Source: Neobacillus sp. WH10
GTDB taxonomy: Bacteria > Bacillota > Bacilli > Bacillales > Cytobacillaceae
Direction of reading: 5' to 3'
Assembly: GCF_030123405.1 (NCBI RefSeq)
Contig: NZ_CP126110.1
Location: 3,596,001-3,660,000, forward strand
DNA: 64,000 nt
In this document: positions 45,196 to 55,459 of the stretch, piece by piece
Position numbering within the stretch: the stretch's first letter is position 1
Layout of the letters: every line of letters starts with the position of its first letter
The notes under the pieces: generated by a model
What the model was told of the DNA's origin: nothing
Database searches by the model: none
Seen by the model: only the letters and a program-made list of their open reading frames with translations
Position numbers and translations under genes: made by a program

Positions 45196-45263
45196 TTATT
45201 ATCACCCTCCATTTCTCCATATATACTTATGACCTTGTACAACAAATTATGTTTTTAAGATCA

Positions 45264-45288
45264 CAAAAAACCGATCTTAAGATCGGCT
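45264..45288 (-). terminator. Intrinsic terminator of ypbE
   Basis: The palindrome CCGATCTTAAGATCGG overlaps the ypbE stop and is followed by six T residues on the minus strand. Confidence 0.8.
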
Positions 45289-46021
45289 AGTTGTTTAAAG
45301 GTATTTTCAAGACTTGACCAGAATAAATATTTTCATTCTGAAGCTTATTCGCTTTCTTTATTATGTCGATTCCTTTTTGTGATTGGTAATACTTCATTGC
45401 AATCTTAAATAATGTTTCTTTTGGTTTAACAGTATGATAAACTACCTTACTTGTATTTGCCGTTGAATTTGTATTAGTTTCACTTTTTATAGCCGCCGTC
45501 TGTTGCTGGCTGTTTTTATCTGGGGCTTGCTTATTTGCTGTGTCTTCATTAGAACCCGATGTTTGACTAGATGGATCGGAAGTATTGCTTGAAACAGGCT
45601 GTTCAACAACATCCTTAGACTCCTTACTTTCTTCCGAAGCTTCATTCAAATCAATGTTCTCCTGATCGGTATCTTTTGGTTCATCTGAAATGGTTTCGTC
45701 TTCTTTGGGTTCCTTTTCAAGATTGATTGTTTCGTATCCAACTGAACTTCCTGAAGTCTTTTTTGCATCATTGATATTTTTTCCGCTATCCCGGTAAGAA
45801 ATAACACTAAAAATGATTATGGGAAGGAGGATAAAACTCAAGACTAATAACCGTATAACTGGATATTTTATCTTCAATTTTGTTTTTTTCTTCTTTTGAC
45901 GGTGCACTTGCTCTCTCGGAGGAAACTTATCTCTACCACCAGCTTCGACCTTATCATTTATTTTTTGAATCCGTTTCTTTAATCTTTCTGCTTGATCTCT
46001 GTATGGTTCTTCTTTATTCAC
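45287..46021 (-). CDS. ypbE: LysM-domain membrane protein YpbE
   Basis: The 244-residue type II membrane protein has a cytoplasmic basic N-terminus, a transmembrane helix (about 56-75), a long low-complexity acidic and serine/threonine/glutamine-rich spacer (about 85-185), and a C-terminal LysM domain (VYHTVKPKETLFKIAMKYY, about 193-243) for peptidoglycan binding. The GTG at 46021 follows AGGGGGG and is preferred to the upstream in-frame ATG. It overlaps the end of ypbD by 8 bp. Confidence 0.83.
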   Translation of the reverse strand: MNKEEPYRDQAERLKKRIQKINDKVEAGGRDKFPPREQVHRQKKKKTKLKIKYPVIRLLVLSFILLPIIIFSVISYRDSGKNINDAKKTSGSSVGYETINLEKEPKEDETISDEPKDTDQENIDLNEASEESKESKDVVEQPVSSNTSDPSSQTSGSNEDTANKQAPDKNSQQQTAAIKSETNTNSTANTSKVVYHTVKPKETLFKIAMKYYQSQKGIDIIKKANKLQNENIYSGQVLKIPLNN

Positions 46022-46622
46022 GGGTCTTTCCCCCCTGCTCATGGTCATCTGCTGAACGTCTAAATTTTATATATATACCTAATAGAAAATCAATTACAAA
46101 ATGCATAATGATAGTTACTGCTAAATTTCCAGTCCATTCATAAACAATCCCAATAAAAAAACTAAGTAAAACAATATTTACAAATAAAAACCAATTAAAA
46201 AGATAACGATAATGGATAATAGCAAAAATAATACTGGCCAGGATAAGGCCCACTTTTGTTTGAATGATTCCTCTAAAAAGTAATTCCTCACTAAATGCAA
46301 CTAAAAGAGCAATTACGAAAATATGAATAACATTTCTATTTTTAAAAATTCTTTCATTCAATCCCCCATCGTCATAATAGGAAGATGGCAGCCATTTCAT
46401 TAACCCAATATCAATAATAACAACAGTAAAACCTGCTGGTATACCGATTGCAATAATGTCAATTTCCCCTAAATGGATTTGATTTAAATATGAGAAATGA
46501 TCAAATAAAAGAAAACCTAAAATAAATGAGATGGCTAATAGAATGATTTGTGTTAAATATAAATGATAAAGCAACTCTTTATCCGTTAAACTTGCGATTA
46601 TTTCATTATACTTCTTTTTCAT
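46014..46622 (-). CDS. ypbD: CPBP-family intramembrane metalloprotease YpbD
   Basis: The 202-residue polytopic protein has the Abi/CPBP signature [12 protein letters not shown] (about 104-115), HYRYLFNW in the next helix and HFVIDFLLG near the C-terminus. These supply the conserved glutamate, arginine and histidine residues. The family includes Rce1-like proteases, and the substrate is unknown. Overlap with recQ at its start and with ypbE at its end implies a compact operon. Confidence 0.85.
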   Translation of the reverse strand: MKKKYNEIIASLTDKELLYHLYLTQIILLAISFILGFLLFDHFSYLNQIHLGEIDIIAIGIPAGFTVVIIDIGLMKWLPSSYYDDGGLNERIFKNRNVIHIFVIALLVAFSEELLFRGIIQTKVGLILASIIFAIIHYRYLFNWFLFVNIVLLSFFIGIVYEWTGNLAVTIIMHFVIDFLLGIYIKFRRSADDHEQGGKTRE

Positions 46623-48127
46623 TCACTCAACTCACTATTGATTAATATTTTAGCAAGATAATCTTTCCACTTCTCTTCACTTTTTTTAAAGATTGGTGTT
46701 TTTTCGTTACATAGATAATCATTTAGTTCCAGTCCACAAAGATCGCAGCATGAAGGCACCTTTTTTAGCATTACTTCATCAAAATATCGTAAGATAAATT
46801 CACGCCTGCACATAATAGACTCCACCCATTTTTTCATTTGAAAAATATTTTGGATCTTTACTCCTAATCTTTCCTTTACAAATTCCTTAATAGTGAGCTT
46901 TAACATTTCTGCTGAACGAACGTCTAAAGGCTGATTCATTACAAAGTCCTCGATAATTCTCCACTGAATCTTTGAAAAGCCTCCAAGGTCTCTTAATTGA
47001 TAACTTAATTCAATCCTGTTATCCCTAAGCAATTGCTCATTCTTTGCTTTTTCAAATAACCAATCAATTTGCTGCTCCGACGGTAATTCTCCTTCTGCCA
47101 GCTGGATTGGGAGCTGCTCATCACCAGGTGAATATAATAGGATCGCAACACTCGGCTTGCCATCACGGCCGGCTCTGCCGATCTCCTGAAGATAGGATTC
47201 TATTTGCATTGGCATATGATAATGGATAACAAAGCGAATATTTTTTTTGTTTATGCCCATTCCAAAAGCACTGGTTGCACAAATTACATCCAACTGGTCA
47301 TAAATAAACTGTTGTTGGATTAAAATTCTTGTATTTTGATCCAATCCCCCATGATACGCCATTGCCTGACAGATCCCTTTTTCATCTAATAAGGCAGCCA
47401 TCTGTTCTGCGGCCTTTTTACTAGAAAAATAAATAATCCCTGGCTTTTGGAGCCTTGAAACAAGATCAGTTATCCGGTTTTGTTTATCGTGGTAATCTGT
47501 TAGTTTTTCTACATAAAAAGCAATATTAGGACGATCAGTCGACGATTCTATTTTTACGATTTCTTCAAGTCCGAGTGAAGCTATTATGTCTTCATGTACC
47601 TTTCTCGTAGCTGTTGCGGTAAGTGCAAGTGTAAGTGGATTTCCTAACTTTTCACGTATGTTTCCTAACTTGGAATAATCCGGACGAAAATCATAGCCCC
47701 ATTGTGAAATACAATGAGCTTCATCAACAACAAATAACGAAATGGTTAATTGCTGCAGTATCCTCATTATAAAAGGAACCCGCAGCATTTCAGGAGAAAT
47801 AAAGATGAATTTATACTCCTTTAAATGACTAAGTACGTTCTTTCTTTCTGTTGGAGAAAGAAATGAATTCAATGCAATGACCCTTTTCTCACCAAACTGT
47901 TTAAATTGCTCTACTTGATCCTGCATTAGGGAAAGAAGTGGAGAAATGATCAAAATTTGTCCTTTTAGAATATGCCCCGGAAGTTGATAACACAAAGATT
48001 TCCCGGTTCCTGTCGGAAGCATAGCCAATGTGTGCTTTCCGGAAAGAATCGATGAAATGACTTCCTTCTGTCCTGTTTTAAATGAATGATAACCAAAGTG
48101 CTTTTGTAATATTGTCTCTAATTCCAT
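46619..48127 (-). CDS. recQ: RecQ-family ATP-dependent DNA helicase
   Basis: This 502-residue 3'-5' superfamily 2 helicase shows Walker [17 protein letters not shown], the DEAH box [39 protein letters not shown] and the motif VI segment [11 protein letters not shown] zinc-binding domain with CCDLCG is near 465. There is no HRDC domain, so it matches the short RecS form of B. subtilis rather than the long RecQ. It overlaps ypbB by 1 bp and ypbD by 4 bp. Confidence 0.92.
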   Translation of the reverse strand: MELETILQKHFGYHSFKTGQKEVISSILSGKHTLAMLPTGTGKSLCYQLPGHILKGQILIISPLLSLMQDQVEQFKQFGEKRVIALNSFLSPTERKNVLSHLKEYKFIFISPEMLRVPFIMRILQQLTISLFVVDEAHCISQWGYDFRPDYSKLGNIREKLGNPLTLALTATATRKVHEDIIASLGLEEIVKIESSTDRPNIAFYVEKLTDYHDKQNRITDLVSRLQKPGIIYFSSKKAAEQMAALLDEKGICQAMAYHGGLDQNTRILIQQQFIYDQLDVICATSAFGMGINKKNIRFVIHYHMPMQIESYLQEIGRAGRDGKPSVAILLYSPGDEQLPIQLAEGELPSEQQIDWLFEKAKNEQLLRDNRIELSYQLRDLGGFSKIQWRIIEDFVMNQPLDVRSAEMLKLTIKEFVKERLGVKIQNIFQMKKWVESIMCRREFILRYFDEVMLKKVPSCCDLCGLELNDYLCNEKTPIFKKSEEKWKDYLAKILINSELSE

Positions 48128-49164
48128 TATTTTTCACCATACTTTGCCAACACTAACCTTATTTGAAAATATGTTGCTGCCTTCAATTTGTCCTTTATGA
48201 GCTTTAATTGCCTCTTTCCAATTTCCCTTGAAATTTCTACTATTTTTGTTTGTAATTCTTTTTCCACATAAGGATCTATTGAGAAATGATCGACATGTAA
48301 AGCAAATTCAACAAGGTGATCTTCAATTGTACTTAATTTCAAACGCCTGAACTTAGCAATCATATCTGGGGAATACCCCTGATTTAATAGGTTCCATGTT
48401 TTCCTTGATGAAAGTGTCAATTCATCTTGTTGATGAAAATCTTTGATTAGGATCGTTAACAGAGGAAAACCACTTGGCTCCGATTTAATCGCTTGCATCA
48501 AATAATGAAGTGTATGAATAAAATTGATATGGTAATCATGAATGTTCATATTAAATTTTTTAACTATTTGTAGTGGGGTTAGGCCAATTTTCTGAAAACC
48601 AGTTAACCGAAACACCAAAATGGAAGGATTGATCTCCTTTGTCTTATTGAAACATTGTATCAACTCAGAGTATACAATATTGCCTAACTCTCTCCTTTGT
48701 ACTCTGAGTTCCTTTAATTCAGATTTCAGCCATAAATGAACATCATTGTTTTTTTGGATGGGAACATATCTTGCATCCCCATAAACAAGGTTGGAAGTAA
48801 CCTGAATAAATAACGAAAGTCTTTCCCAAAACAAGGAAGTAAATGGATGATAACTCCAACCATTTAGATAGGTTGGCAATGGATTGTTCTCTAAAATTGA
48901 ATTACCTGAACATGTTAAAAGGTAATGTTGTTCCCCGCAATGGTCAATCCACTTTTTTTCAATCATTGATTGAATAATTTCATCAAAGGATTCTCTAGTT
49001 AAAACTTCATAAATCCCAAAAAACTGCTTCAATGAAAATAAATGAGCATCTTGGATGGTTTGTGATGACTTTTTTCCATTTAAAAGGTGATAGATGGAAT
49101 AAATCGTTCGTTCACTATTTAATTGTTTTAAACAATATAAAATGATGGCTTCTAATTGCAGCAT
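48127..49164 (-). CDS. ypbB: Helix-turn-helix protein YpbB
   Basis: The 345-residue protein has no enzymatic motif. A C-terminal helix-turn-helix segment (about 270-310, [30 protein letters not shown]) corresponds to the HTH_40 family. The gene stop overlaps the recQ start by 1 bp and the pair is conserved, suggesting that it works with the helicase. The ATG at 49164 replaces the 15-residue longer frame because it follows GGTGGG and has a better N-terminus. Confidence 0.84.
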   Translation of the reverse strand: MLQLEAIILYCLKQLNSERTIYSIYHLLNGKKSSQTIQDAHLFSLKQFFGIYEVLTRESFDEIIQSMIEKKWIDHCGEQHYLLTCSGNSILENNPLPTYLNGWSYHPFTSLFWERLSLFIQVTSNLVYGDARYVPIQKNNDVHLWLKSELKELRVQRRELGNIVYSELIQCFNKTKEINPSILVFRLTGFQKIGLTPLQIVKKFNMNIHDYHINFIHTLHYLMQAIKSEPSGFPLLTILIKDFHQQDELTLSSRKTWNLLNQGYSPDMIAKFRRLKLSTIEDHLVEFALHVDHFSIDPYVEKELQTKIVEISREIGKRQLKLIKDKLKAATYFQIRLVLAKYGEK

Positions 49165-49395
49165 ATATGACCCACCACTTTTTCTCCATTTTATCGACAA
49201 AATCTCCATTTTTTCTATTTTTATTTTAACATGAATTGGTGGGACTTGTTGTCTAAAAATGCATAAGTTTATGAAATTGAACTAAACTATCCCATGTTTT
49301 AAAAGCATTTTTCTATTGAAATGTTGCCCATACAGTTTTACAATAGGATATGAGTAATACGTTTCCATTTTATTATGGGATACGAGTTAGAATAA

Positions 49396-49674
<279 letters not shown>

Positions 49675-49705
49675 TATTTTGTCAATAAAATATTCTTAAG
49701 CTACT

Positions 49706-49739
49706 GACCCCCGTCTTTATTATAAACGGGGGTTTTTTC
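49706..49739 (+). terminator. Intrinsic terminator of fer
   Basis: ACCCCCGT and ACGGGGGT flank an AT-rich loop and are followed by TTTTT on the plus strand. Confidence 0.88.
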
Positions 49740-49748
49740 ATAAAATAA

Positions 49749-49789
49749 AAAACAGCAGGAGGCCTTTACGTTGAGCGGCCCCTGCTGCT
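49749..49789 (-). terminator. Intrinsic terminator of ribU
   Basis: The arms AGCAGCAGGGGCC and GGCCTCCTGCTGTT with a short loop end in T residues on the minus strand. It lies just after the ribU stop. Confidence 0.82.
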
Positions 49790-49793
49790 AGAT

Positions 49794-50369
49794 TTATGCA
49801 CCTTTTACGGTTGTAAATTTATTAATCCATGCCTGCAACCGTGTAAACAGTGATATAAAGATAAATGACATGATAACGCCTTTAATAATATTGAACGGTA
49901 GAATTCCAGGCACCACATAGTTACGCAGGTCAGGATAATGCAAAAGTGCTGTATAGGCAGGGAGTATAAAAAAATAATTTAATACACTCATCATAACCGC
50001 CATCGTAATTGTGCCGAGCATTAAAGCAAATGTCATGCCTTTTCTCGTCTTTATTTTATTGTATAAATAATAGGTCGGTAAGATAAACAGAATACCCGCC
50101 AGAAAATTAGCAATATGGCCTAATGGAATCCCTGTTTGACTTCCTGTCGCAATATAATTTAGAACATTTTTGAAAAACTCAACTAATATTCCTGCCATCG
50201 GTCCAAAGATTAAAGCTGCAATCAATGCTGGAATGTCGCTGAAATCGACTAATAAGAAATTTTGGAATGGCGGTAAAGGAAAATTTAATAGCATTAAAAG
50301 GTATGCAATACTGCTTAACATTCCAATTGACACCATAACCTTTACCTTTGTGTTCTTTGTTTTCTTCAT
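49794..50369 (-). CDS. ribU: ECF transporter S-component for riboflavin
   Basis: RibU (FmnP, YpaA) is the membrane S-component that captures riboflavin and works with the EcfAA'T module. The 191-residue protein has about six helices, and its N-terminal and middle segments show LLNFPLPPFQNFLLVDFSDIP, GIPLGHIANFLAG and YVVPGILPFNIIKGVIMSF, typical of RibU. The ATG at 50369 follows AGGAGAGAGGATA. An FMN riboswitch and terminator in the leader (50437-50658) indicate repression by FMN. Confidence 0.95.
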   Translation of the reverse strand: MKKTKNTKVKVMVSIGMLSSIAYLLMLLNFPLPPFQNFLLVDFSDIPALIAALIFGPMAGILVEFFKNVLNYIATGSQTGIPLGHIANFLAGILFILPTYYLYNKIKTRKGMTFALMLGTITMAVMMSVLNYFFILPAYTALLHYPDLRNYVVPGILPFNIIKGVIMSFIFISLFTRLQAWINKFTTVKGA

Positions 50370-50436
50370 TATCCTCTCTCCTTTTTGATCCATCACGTTA
50401 AGAAGAGAGATTCAGCAATAATTAATTACCGATGTA

Positions 50437-50471
50437 ATAAAAAATCCCCCAAGAATGGTTACTTGAGGGAG
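50437..50471 (-). terminator. Riboswitch expression-platform terminator
   Basis: CCCTCAAG and CTTGGGGG pair with one G-U and are followed by ATTTTTTATT on the minus strand, between the FMN aptamer and ribU. It is likely to form when FMN is bound. Confidence 0.82.
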
Positions 50472-50533
50472 TTTACAAAGGCACACTTAATAAACGTTCA
50501 TACAACAAAATTTTTGAACGTCTGCAGAACCTC

Positions 50534-50658
50534 CATCTTCTCCCATCCAGACTATACTGTCGGCTTTGGAATCACACCAAATCCTGCCTAAAAAGGCTCG
50601 CGGGCTCAAGAGCCTTGCTCTAATACCGCCGATCGGGAATTTCACCCTGCCCCGAAGA
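50534..50658 (-). promoter_or_regulatory. FMN riboswitch (RFN element) controlling ribU
   Basis: On the minus strand the six-helix RFN signature is clear. CTTCGGGGCAGGGTGAAATT opens the element, CCCGATCGGCGGT follows, then GAGCCCGCGAGC, GATTTGGTGTGATTCC and AAAGCCGACAGTATAGTC, and it closes with TGGATGGGAGAAGATG. It sits in the leader of ribU. Confidence 0.97.
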
Positions 50659-50683
50659 TAGATCGATATTAAATTACAATTTT

Positions 50684-50713
50684 ATTATACTAAAAGAAAT
50701 ATCCTTTTGTTAA
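50684..50713 (-). promoter_or_regulatory. Sigma-A-type promoter of the ribU leader
   Basis: On the minus strand TTAACA (50708-50713) and TATAAT (50684-50689) are separated by 18 bases and lie just upstream of the riboswitch. Confidence 0.68.
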
Positions 50714-50763
50714 GTAAAAGATTTGCCATGTGCTTTTTTTGTAACATTTTATTAAATAATATA

Positions 50764-50795
50764 AACACCCGCTAACACATAAAGTTCAGCGGGCT
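50764..50795 (-). terminator. Intrinsic terminator of the M23/LysM gene
   Basis: GCCCGCT and AGCGGGT flank a 14-base loop and are followed by GTTTAT on the minus strand. Confidence 0.72.
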
Positions 50796-50804
50796 TCCAG
50801 AATG

Positions 50805-51569
50805 TTATTGAATAATTAAAATTTGGTTTGGCATAATGAGATCAGAAGTTAGATTGTTTATTTCTTTTATTCTAGTTACAGAAATATTTTGTTTCTGTGC
50901 AATCGAGTACAAAGTGTCCCCAAGTTTAACGGTGTATTTTACCATTGCTGGTGAACTACTTGTTTGTGATGTGTCTTCATCCATTTGCGATTGAAGATAG
51001 GAACTTGCCACTAACACATTATTACTGATACTAGCAATGCCGCCCTGGACGTATTCGCCAATATTAGCCTTACCCAGCAACTTTTCTGGATCCACTGCAT
51101 ATTTCTTATCATATCTCCATTCTAATTGGTGGGATTCAAAATGAAGATGTATCCCAGTAGATTGTCCTGTTCTTCCCATTTTTCCGATTTCATCACCTTG
51201 TTTTATCATTTGACCTCCTGTTACTGTCGGCTTGTTTAAATGAGCATAAACGGTTACAAAATTACTAGGGTGTTTTAAAAAAACCACATTTCCATATGTA
51301 TTAGAATAATAGGACTTAACTACCACTCCATCTTCAACAGACAGCACAGGAGTATCCAATTTTCCCGCTATATCAATTCCTTTATGTTTGCCTTGCCTTG
51401 TTCCATATGTATCGGAAATGACACCGTCAGCAGGCCAAATCCAGTGATCATTCACTTCTTTTTGTTCCTGTAAACCCGCCGCTTCCGAATGTTTTCCGCC
51501 TAAAAATAATAAACTGACACAAACCCCCATAATTATGGCGATTAAAAACCTTTTTATATAATCACGCAT
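50805..51569 (-). CDS. Secreted M23 peptidase with C-terminal LysM domain
   Basis: The 254-residue protein has a signal peptide (about 1-32), an M23 zinc-peptidase domain (about 45-165, with the ligand motifs HKGIDIAG and HLHFESH), a variable linker, and a C-terminal LysM domain (VKYTVKLGDTLYSIAQKQN, about 208-254). Together these suggest a cell-wall-bound endopeptidase or a sporulation protein. It lies between ribU and rsiX with its own terminator. B. subtilis has no equivalent that I recall at this spot. Confidence 0.82.
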   Translation of the reverse strand: MRDYIKRFLIAIIMGVCVSLLFLGGKHSEAAGLQEQKEVNDHWIWPADGVISDTYGTRQGKHKGIDIAGKLDTPVLSVEDGVVVKSYYSNTYGNVVFLKHPSNFVTVYAHLNKPTVTGGQMIKQGDEIGKMGRTGQSTGIHLHFESHQLEWRYDKKYAVDPEKLLGKANIGEYVQGGIASISNNVLVASSYLQSQMDEDTSQTSSSPAMVKYTVKLGDTLYSIAQKQNISVTRIKEINNLTSDLIMPNQILIIQ

Positions 51570-51711
51570 TCTTTCTTATTCCTCCTTCTATAACTTGTCC
51601 TCCCCCCACACCTTATGTTCGTTTGCTCTCGTTTAGAACATTTTCCTGCCTTTTGGGGGAATGAACTGAGCATACATGTTATATTTTGGAGTAATTTAGT
51701 ATTTTATTCAT

Positions 51712-51741
51712 AAAAAAATCAACCGGGATGGGTTGATTTTT
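51712..51741 (-). terminator. Intrinsic terminator of sigX-rsiX
   Basis: AAAATCAACC and GGTTGATTTT flank GGGATG and are followed by T residues on the minus strand. Confidence 0.8.
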
Positions 51742-51744
51742 TAG

Positions 51745-52938
51745 TTATTGAATGTTACGCAAATTTGGAGCTACCGGCACCTTGTTCTCTTTTGATAAAT
51801 CGAATGGTCCGATAAATGGTATGGCTGAATCCTTAACGACAACTTTTTCTAGTCCAAATTCCTTTGCTGTCAAAAGCAATGCCTCAAACGAAGATAAAGT
51901 ACGTTGATCATCTTTAATTTCAGAAATTCCTTTAAATGATAAAAATAAGGTTTTGTCAATAACGGAAATATTTGTTATCGGCTGTAAAGGTAGAAGTGAA
52001 CTTTTTAATCCGTATAAAGGTTGATCTTTTTTCATTGCATCAAAGGCAGTATTAACATCCCCATAAGTATCTACTGATGGTGTTAAGAATGGTATGTCAC
52101 TGCCTGTAGGATAATAAAATAAAATGGCATGTTTTTTCTCTGGAGTCACATCAACTTCTTCAATCTTTCCAAAATTTCCAAACTGTATTCCTGTTTCACC
52201 ATTTGTTAAAAACTTTATTTTCTTCAAATTGCTATTGGAGGAAATATCCTTTTTTATTACATTCATAAAAATTGTTTCATTGGCTGAACCTTGCCCGTAC
52301 TGATGGTTGGCTGGAACATTGACTAACACACTACTATTACTTTTATCAAGCTCAATTGTAGCATTTAAGGGATAGTAATCTGATAAACCCCATTCTTCTT
52401 CTTTTAAATTCGCCATGGTCTTCGTGTAAAGAGAAAGCAAAGATTGTTCTTGAGTATCATTAACGATCGTTGATATAGGAATTAGTATTTGAGCTTGTGG
52501 ATCTGGAATCCAATAAGTGAATACAGTACCATTTCCCAGTTCATCCTCGTAAATGGCTGTTTTCATGCTTTCTGCTTTGATTAGGTCTGATTGTTCCGTT
52601 CCCGAATATGCCTGTTCCTTCGAAGAAGATTCATCTTTTTTCAAGGCTATTGTTGATTCCTTATCAGAAAGCTCCATTTTTTTATTGGTTATTGAGGATT
52701 TTTCCTCTTGAGCCGTATCATAGGAAAAATTTGTCCCATCCATTAATTTAGGTATTAGGATGATAAATATAAAGAATGCAGCTGCAGCAGCCATGCCCGG
52801 TAAGAGCCATGATTTCGTTTTGCGCTTTTTTAAAAATATGTTTTGGTAAATGTCATGAGGATCGCGATGATCTCTTACTTTGGGCATTTGCCTTAATAAT
52901 TCTTCGAGCTCATTATCGCTCCACTCTGACTTTTTCAT
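51745..52938 (-). CDS. rsiX: Anti-sigma factor RsiX
   Basis: RsiX sequesters SigX at the membrane. The ~397-residue protein has a cytoplasmic N-terminal anti-sigma segment (EWSDNELEELLRQMPKVRDHRDPHDIYQNI), a transmembrane helix (about 45-64), and a large extracytoplasmic C-terminal part whose strand-helix pattern (SLLSLYTKTMANLKEE...LTNGETGIQFG) resembles GerMN-like domains. The ATG at 52938 lies eight bases after GGAGGG; the longer frame's start lies within that site. It overlaps the sigX end by 26 bp. It is longer than B. subtilis RsiX (about 368). Confidence 0.85.
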   Translation of the reverse strand: MKKSEWSDNELEELLRQMPKVRDHRDPHDIYQNIFLKKRKTKSWLLPGMAAAAAFFIFIILIPKLMDGTNFSYDTAQEEKSSITNKKMELSDKESTIALKKDESSSKEQAYSGTEQSDLIKAESMKTAIYEDELGNGTVFTYWIPDPQAQILIPISTIVNDTQEQSLLSLYTKTMANLKEEEWGLSDYYPLNATIELDKSNSSVLVNVPANHQYGQGSANETIFMNVIKKDISSNSNLKKIKFLTNGETGIQFGNFGKIEEVDVTPEKKHAILFYYPTGSDIPFLTPSVDTYGDVNTAFDAMKKDQPLYGLKSSLLPLQPITNISVIDKTLFLSFKGISEIKDDQRTLSSFEALLLTAKEFGLEKVVVKDSAIPFIGPFDLSKENKVPVAPNLRNIQ

Positions 52939-53467
52939 TACATAATCCCTCCTTTTCAAAAAACATTTCCATATGCTTTTTCAAGACCTTTAAGGAACGG
53001 TGCTGTGTCGTTTTTACTTTACTTTCCGTCCATCCTAAAGCCTGGGCGGTTTCAGCAATGGATAAATCCTGTAAATAGCGAAATATAATAACAGACCGCT
53101 GATCCAACGTACAAAACTCAAGACATTTGTAAATCCACCTGATCTCTTCTTTTTGTACGGTAATTTCTTCTGGTATCGGATACTCATCCTTTACTTGATT
53201 CGTTGACCAATCAAATTTTTCAAATATTCTTTCCTTCCAGCCCTTTTGTTTACGGAAAAAGTCGATAGCAACATTCCTTGCAATCGAAAATAGCCATGTT
53301 CTTTCACTACTTTTCCCTTCAAAACGATGATAAGATTTAAATACTCGTATATAGACTTCTTGAGCAAGATCTTCAGCCTGTTCTTTATTTCTAACCATAT
53401 AAAATAGAAATTGAAAAACGTCATGATGATATTTTTGATATAGCTCATCGAAAACGGAGTCCATCAA
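52913..53467 (-). CDS. sigX: ECF sigma factor SigX
   Basis: SigX directs transcription of genes for envelope modification (for example dlt and pss in B. subtilis). The 184-residue protein has sigma-70 region 2 (about 10-75: LYQKYHHDVFQFLFYMVRNKEQAEDLAQEVYIRVFKS) and region 4 (about 115-170: DQRSVIIFRYLQDLSIAETAQALGWTESKVKTTQHR). An autoregulatory promoter is visible upstream. It lies immediately 5' to rsiX and next to resE, as in B. subtilis. Confidence 0.93.
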   Translation of the reverse strand: MMDSVFDELYQKYHHDVFQFLFYMVRNKEQAEDLAQEVYIRVFKSYHRFEGKSSERTWLFSIARNVAIDFFRKQKGWKERIFEKFDWSTNQVKDEYPIPEEITVQKEEIRWIYKCLEFCTLDQRSVIIFRYLQDLSIAETAQALGWTESKVKTTQHRSLKVLKKHMEMFFEKEGLCNEKVRVER

Positions 53468-53492
53468 TTCCCCTCCCCGTTCATTAATATTA

Positions 53493-53519
53493 GTCGATGT
53501 ATATGTATAAAAAGTTTCA
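53493..53519 (-). promoter_or_regulatory. SigX autoregulatory promoter
   Basis: TGAAAC (53514-53519) and CGAC (53493-53496) with a 17-base spacer on the minus strand match the B. subtilis SigX consensus TGtAAC-N17-CGWC. It lies about 26 bases upstream of the sigX start codon. Confidence 0.78.
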
Positions 53520-53599
53520 TCCTTTTAAATATAGACTTTTTTAGGACAAAAAGGAAGGTATTAGCTGAAATCCATTTAAATCCAGAAATAACAAATAAC

Positions 53600-53632
53600 C
53601 AAAAAGGCTCATCCAGAAACTGGATGAACCTT
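53600..53632 (-). terminator. Intrinsic terminator of resDE
   Basis: GGCTCATCCAG and CTGGATGAACC flank an AAA loop and are followed by TTTTTGG on the minus strand. It separates resE from sigX. Confidence 0.83.
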
Positions 53633-53680
53633 AAATTGTTCCTCGTGAATCAAGAACAATCGGCAAAATATATGTTTATT

Positions 53681-55459
53681 TTACTTTTTTCGTGGAAGCA
53701 GGAAGGAAAATGTCGTTCCTATATCCATTTTACTCTGAACAGAAATATGGCCGTGATGGGCATCAATAATATTTTTCGCAATGGCCAACCCTAATCCTGT
53801 TCCGGCTCTTCCCCGAGTCCTTGCTTTATCTGCTTTATAAAAGCGTTCAAAAACGAATGGTAAGTCTTCCTCAGGTATACCGGATCCGGAATCTTTTACT
53901 TCCATGCTGATCCCCTTGTCTTCGAAAGTTACTGTTAATTTAACAGTTCCACCTCTTGGGGTATGCCTTATCGCATTATCAATTAAATTCGTCAGAACTT
54001 GTTCAATTCGATCTGGGTCAAATAAAAACGTTGAAACTCCATCTTCGATTTCAGTATTCAATAAGATTTCATTGTCTCTTGCCAATCCTTGAAACTTATT
54101 GATAATCCGATTAATGAAAGTAGAAAGGTTCACATCTTCCATGGATAGATGTATATGCCCAGCTTCCATTCGCGCAAGATCGAGCAATTCATTTACGAGC
54201 CGACCCATTCGCAATGATTCATCATAGATGACCTTTGCCATTTCTTTTTTCTCTTCCTGCGATTCTGCAATATCATCAACAATCGCTTCACTGTATCCTT
54301 GTAACATGGAAATAGGTGTTCTTAGTTCGTGGGAAACATTGGCAATGAAGTCTTTCCTCATTTTATCCAATTGTCTTTCCTCTGTCATATCCCTCAGAAC
54401 GGCAACTGCTCCTCGAATAAATTGGTTACTATATAAAGGACTGACTAAAATAACCCAATGACGGCCTTGAAGTGATATTTCACCAATTTGTTCTTTTTCT
54501 GTATCTACTGCCTGTTGAAAAAGATCCATCACCTGTGAAGGAATAGATTCTGAATCTGAACCGAATCCCCCTTTTTCATAATACCAATATTGGAGAAAGC
54601 GATCCGCAGGAGGATTCGTGATAAGAATTGTACCATCCCGATTAAAAGTAATTACCCCATCAGCCATACTGCTTAAGATACTAGATAGTTGTTCTTTTTC
54701 CTGGCTTAGGGCATTCATATTGAACTTTAATTGCCTGCCCATTTGGTTAAAGGCAGTCGCCAGCTCCCCAATTTCATCATGAGTAAGGATTGGGACTTTC
54801 GTATCGAATTTCCCTCGTGCCACTTCAAAGGCTGCCTCCCTCATCTTTCTTAACGGGGCGGTAATACGGGTAGATAAAAAGAAGGCAAATATAGTTGTTA
54901 AAATTATGGCGACTCCGGCAACAAGTAAAATAAATCTTGTTGTAGAATGTGATGTTTCCTGCATTTCTTCTAATGATTGGTAAATAAATACAGCTCCACT
55001 TTCTCCATCCGGAAGATGCAACGGAACGCCTATTATGGAATAGTTCGCATCCTTATTATCCTTTTTTGTTGAAAGGTCAGAAATCTTTTCAACCGTTTTG
55101 TTATTTTGAAATATCTGTGCTAATTCAGGATCGTTTTTTATATCCTGGATTGATAATTTTATTTTCTTGTTGGTATTTGGAGAATAATAGACTTCATCCT
55201 CATTTTTTACAACAACTACATTTGTCACTTCATCGATAAATTCCCAAGATATTTCTAATCCAAGTGAGAATTTATCGGGATGTTCTTCCAAAACATATGC
55301 AATTTTTTCAGCCGTATTGGTCAAGTCTTTTTTCGTTTGAATAATGTTGTCGTTTTGGAAAAATTCAAGGAGCATAACTGTTAAGATAAACAGAACAAAT
55401 GATACTAAAAAAATAATAGTAAACCACAGTTTACCTACAACACTCCGTAAAAAGGTCAT
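53681..55459 (-). CDS. resE: Respiration sensor histidine kinase ResE
   Basis: ResE senses redox and oxygen and phosphorylates ResD. The 592-residue protein has TM1 (11-32), an extracytoplasmic sensor (about 35-172), TM2 (175-196), a HAMP linker (about 197-250), a PAS domain (about 255-360), a HisKA domain with the phosphoacceptor H377 in [12 protein letters not shown], and a C-terminal HATPase with [15 protein letters not shown] and GTGLGLAI. Its start overlaps the resD stop by 4 bp. Confidence 0.95.
   Translation of the reverse strand: MTFLRSVVGKLWFTIIFLVSFVLFILTVMLLEFFQNDNIIQTKKDLTNTAEKIAYVLEEHPDKFSLGLEISWEFIDEVTNVVVVKNEDEVYYSPNTNKKIKLSIQDIKNDPELAQIFQNNKTVEKISDLSTKKDNKDANYSIIGVPLHLPDGESGAVFIYQSLEEMQETSHSTTRFILLVAGVAIILTTIFAFFLSTRITAPLRKMREAAFEVARGKFDTKVPILTHDEIGELATAFNQMGRQLKFNMNALSQEKEQLSSILSSMADGVITFNRDGTILITNPPADRFLQYWYYEKGGFGSDSESIPSQVMDLFQQAVDTEKEQIGEISLQGRHWVILVSPLYSNQFIRGAVAVLRDMTEERQLDKMRKDFIANVSHELRTPISMLQGYSEAIVDDIAESQEEKKEMAKVIYDESLRMGRLVNELLDLARMEAGHIHLSMEDVNLSTFINRIINKFQGLARDNEILLNTEIEDGVSTFLFDPDRIEQVLTNLIDNAIRHTPRGGTVKLTVTFEDKGISMEVKDSGSGIPEEDLPFVFERFYKADKARTRGRAGTGLGLAIAKNIIDAHHGHISVQSKMDIGTTFSFLLPRKK

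Noticed and set aside
47044..47229. Open frames antisense to recQ, and many similar frames opposite aroA, fni, der and resE.
   Set aside because: They lie entirely within clearly conserved genes on the other strand and show no independent start signals.
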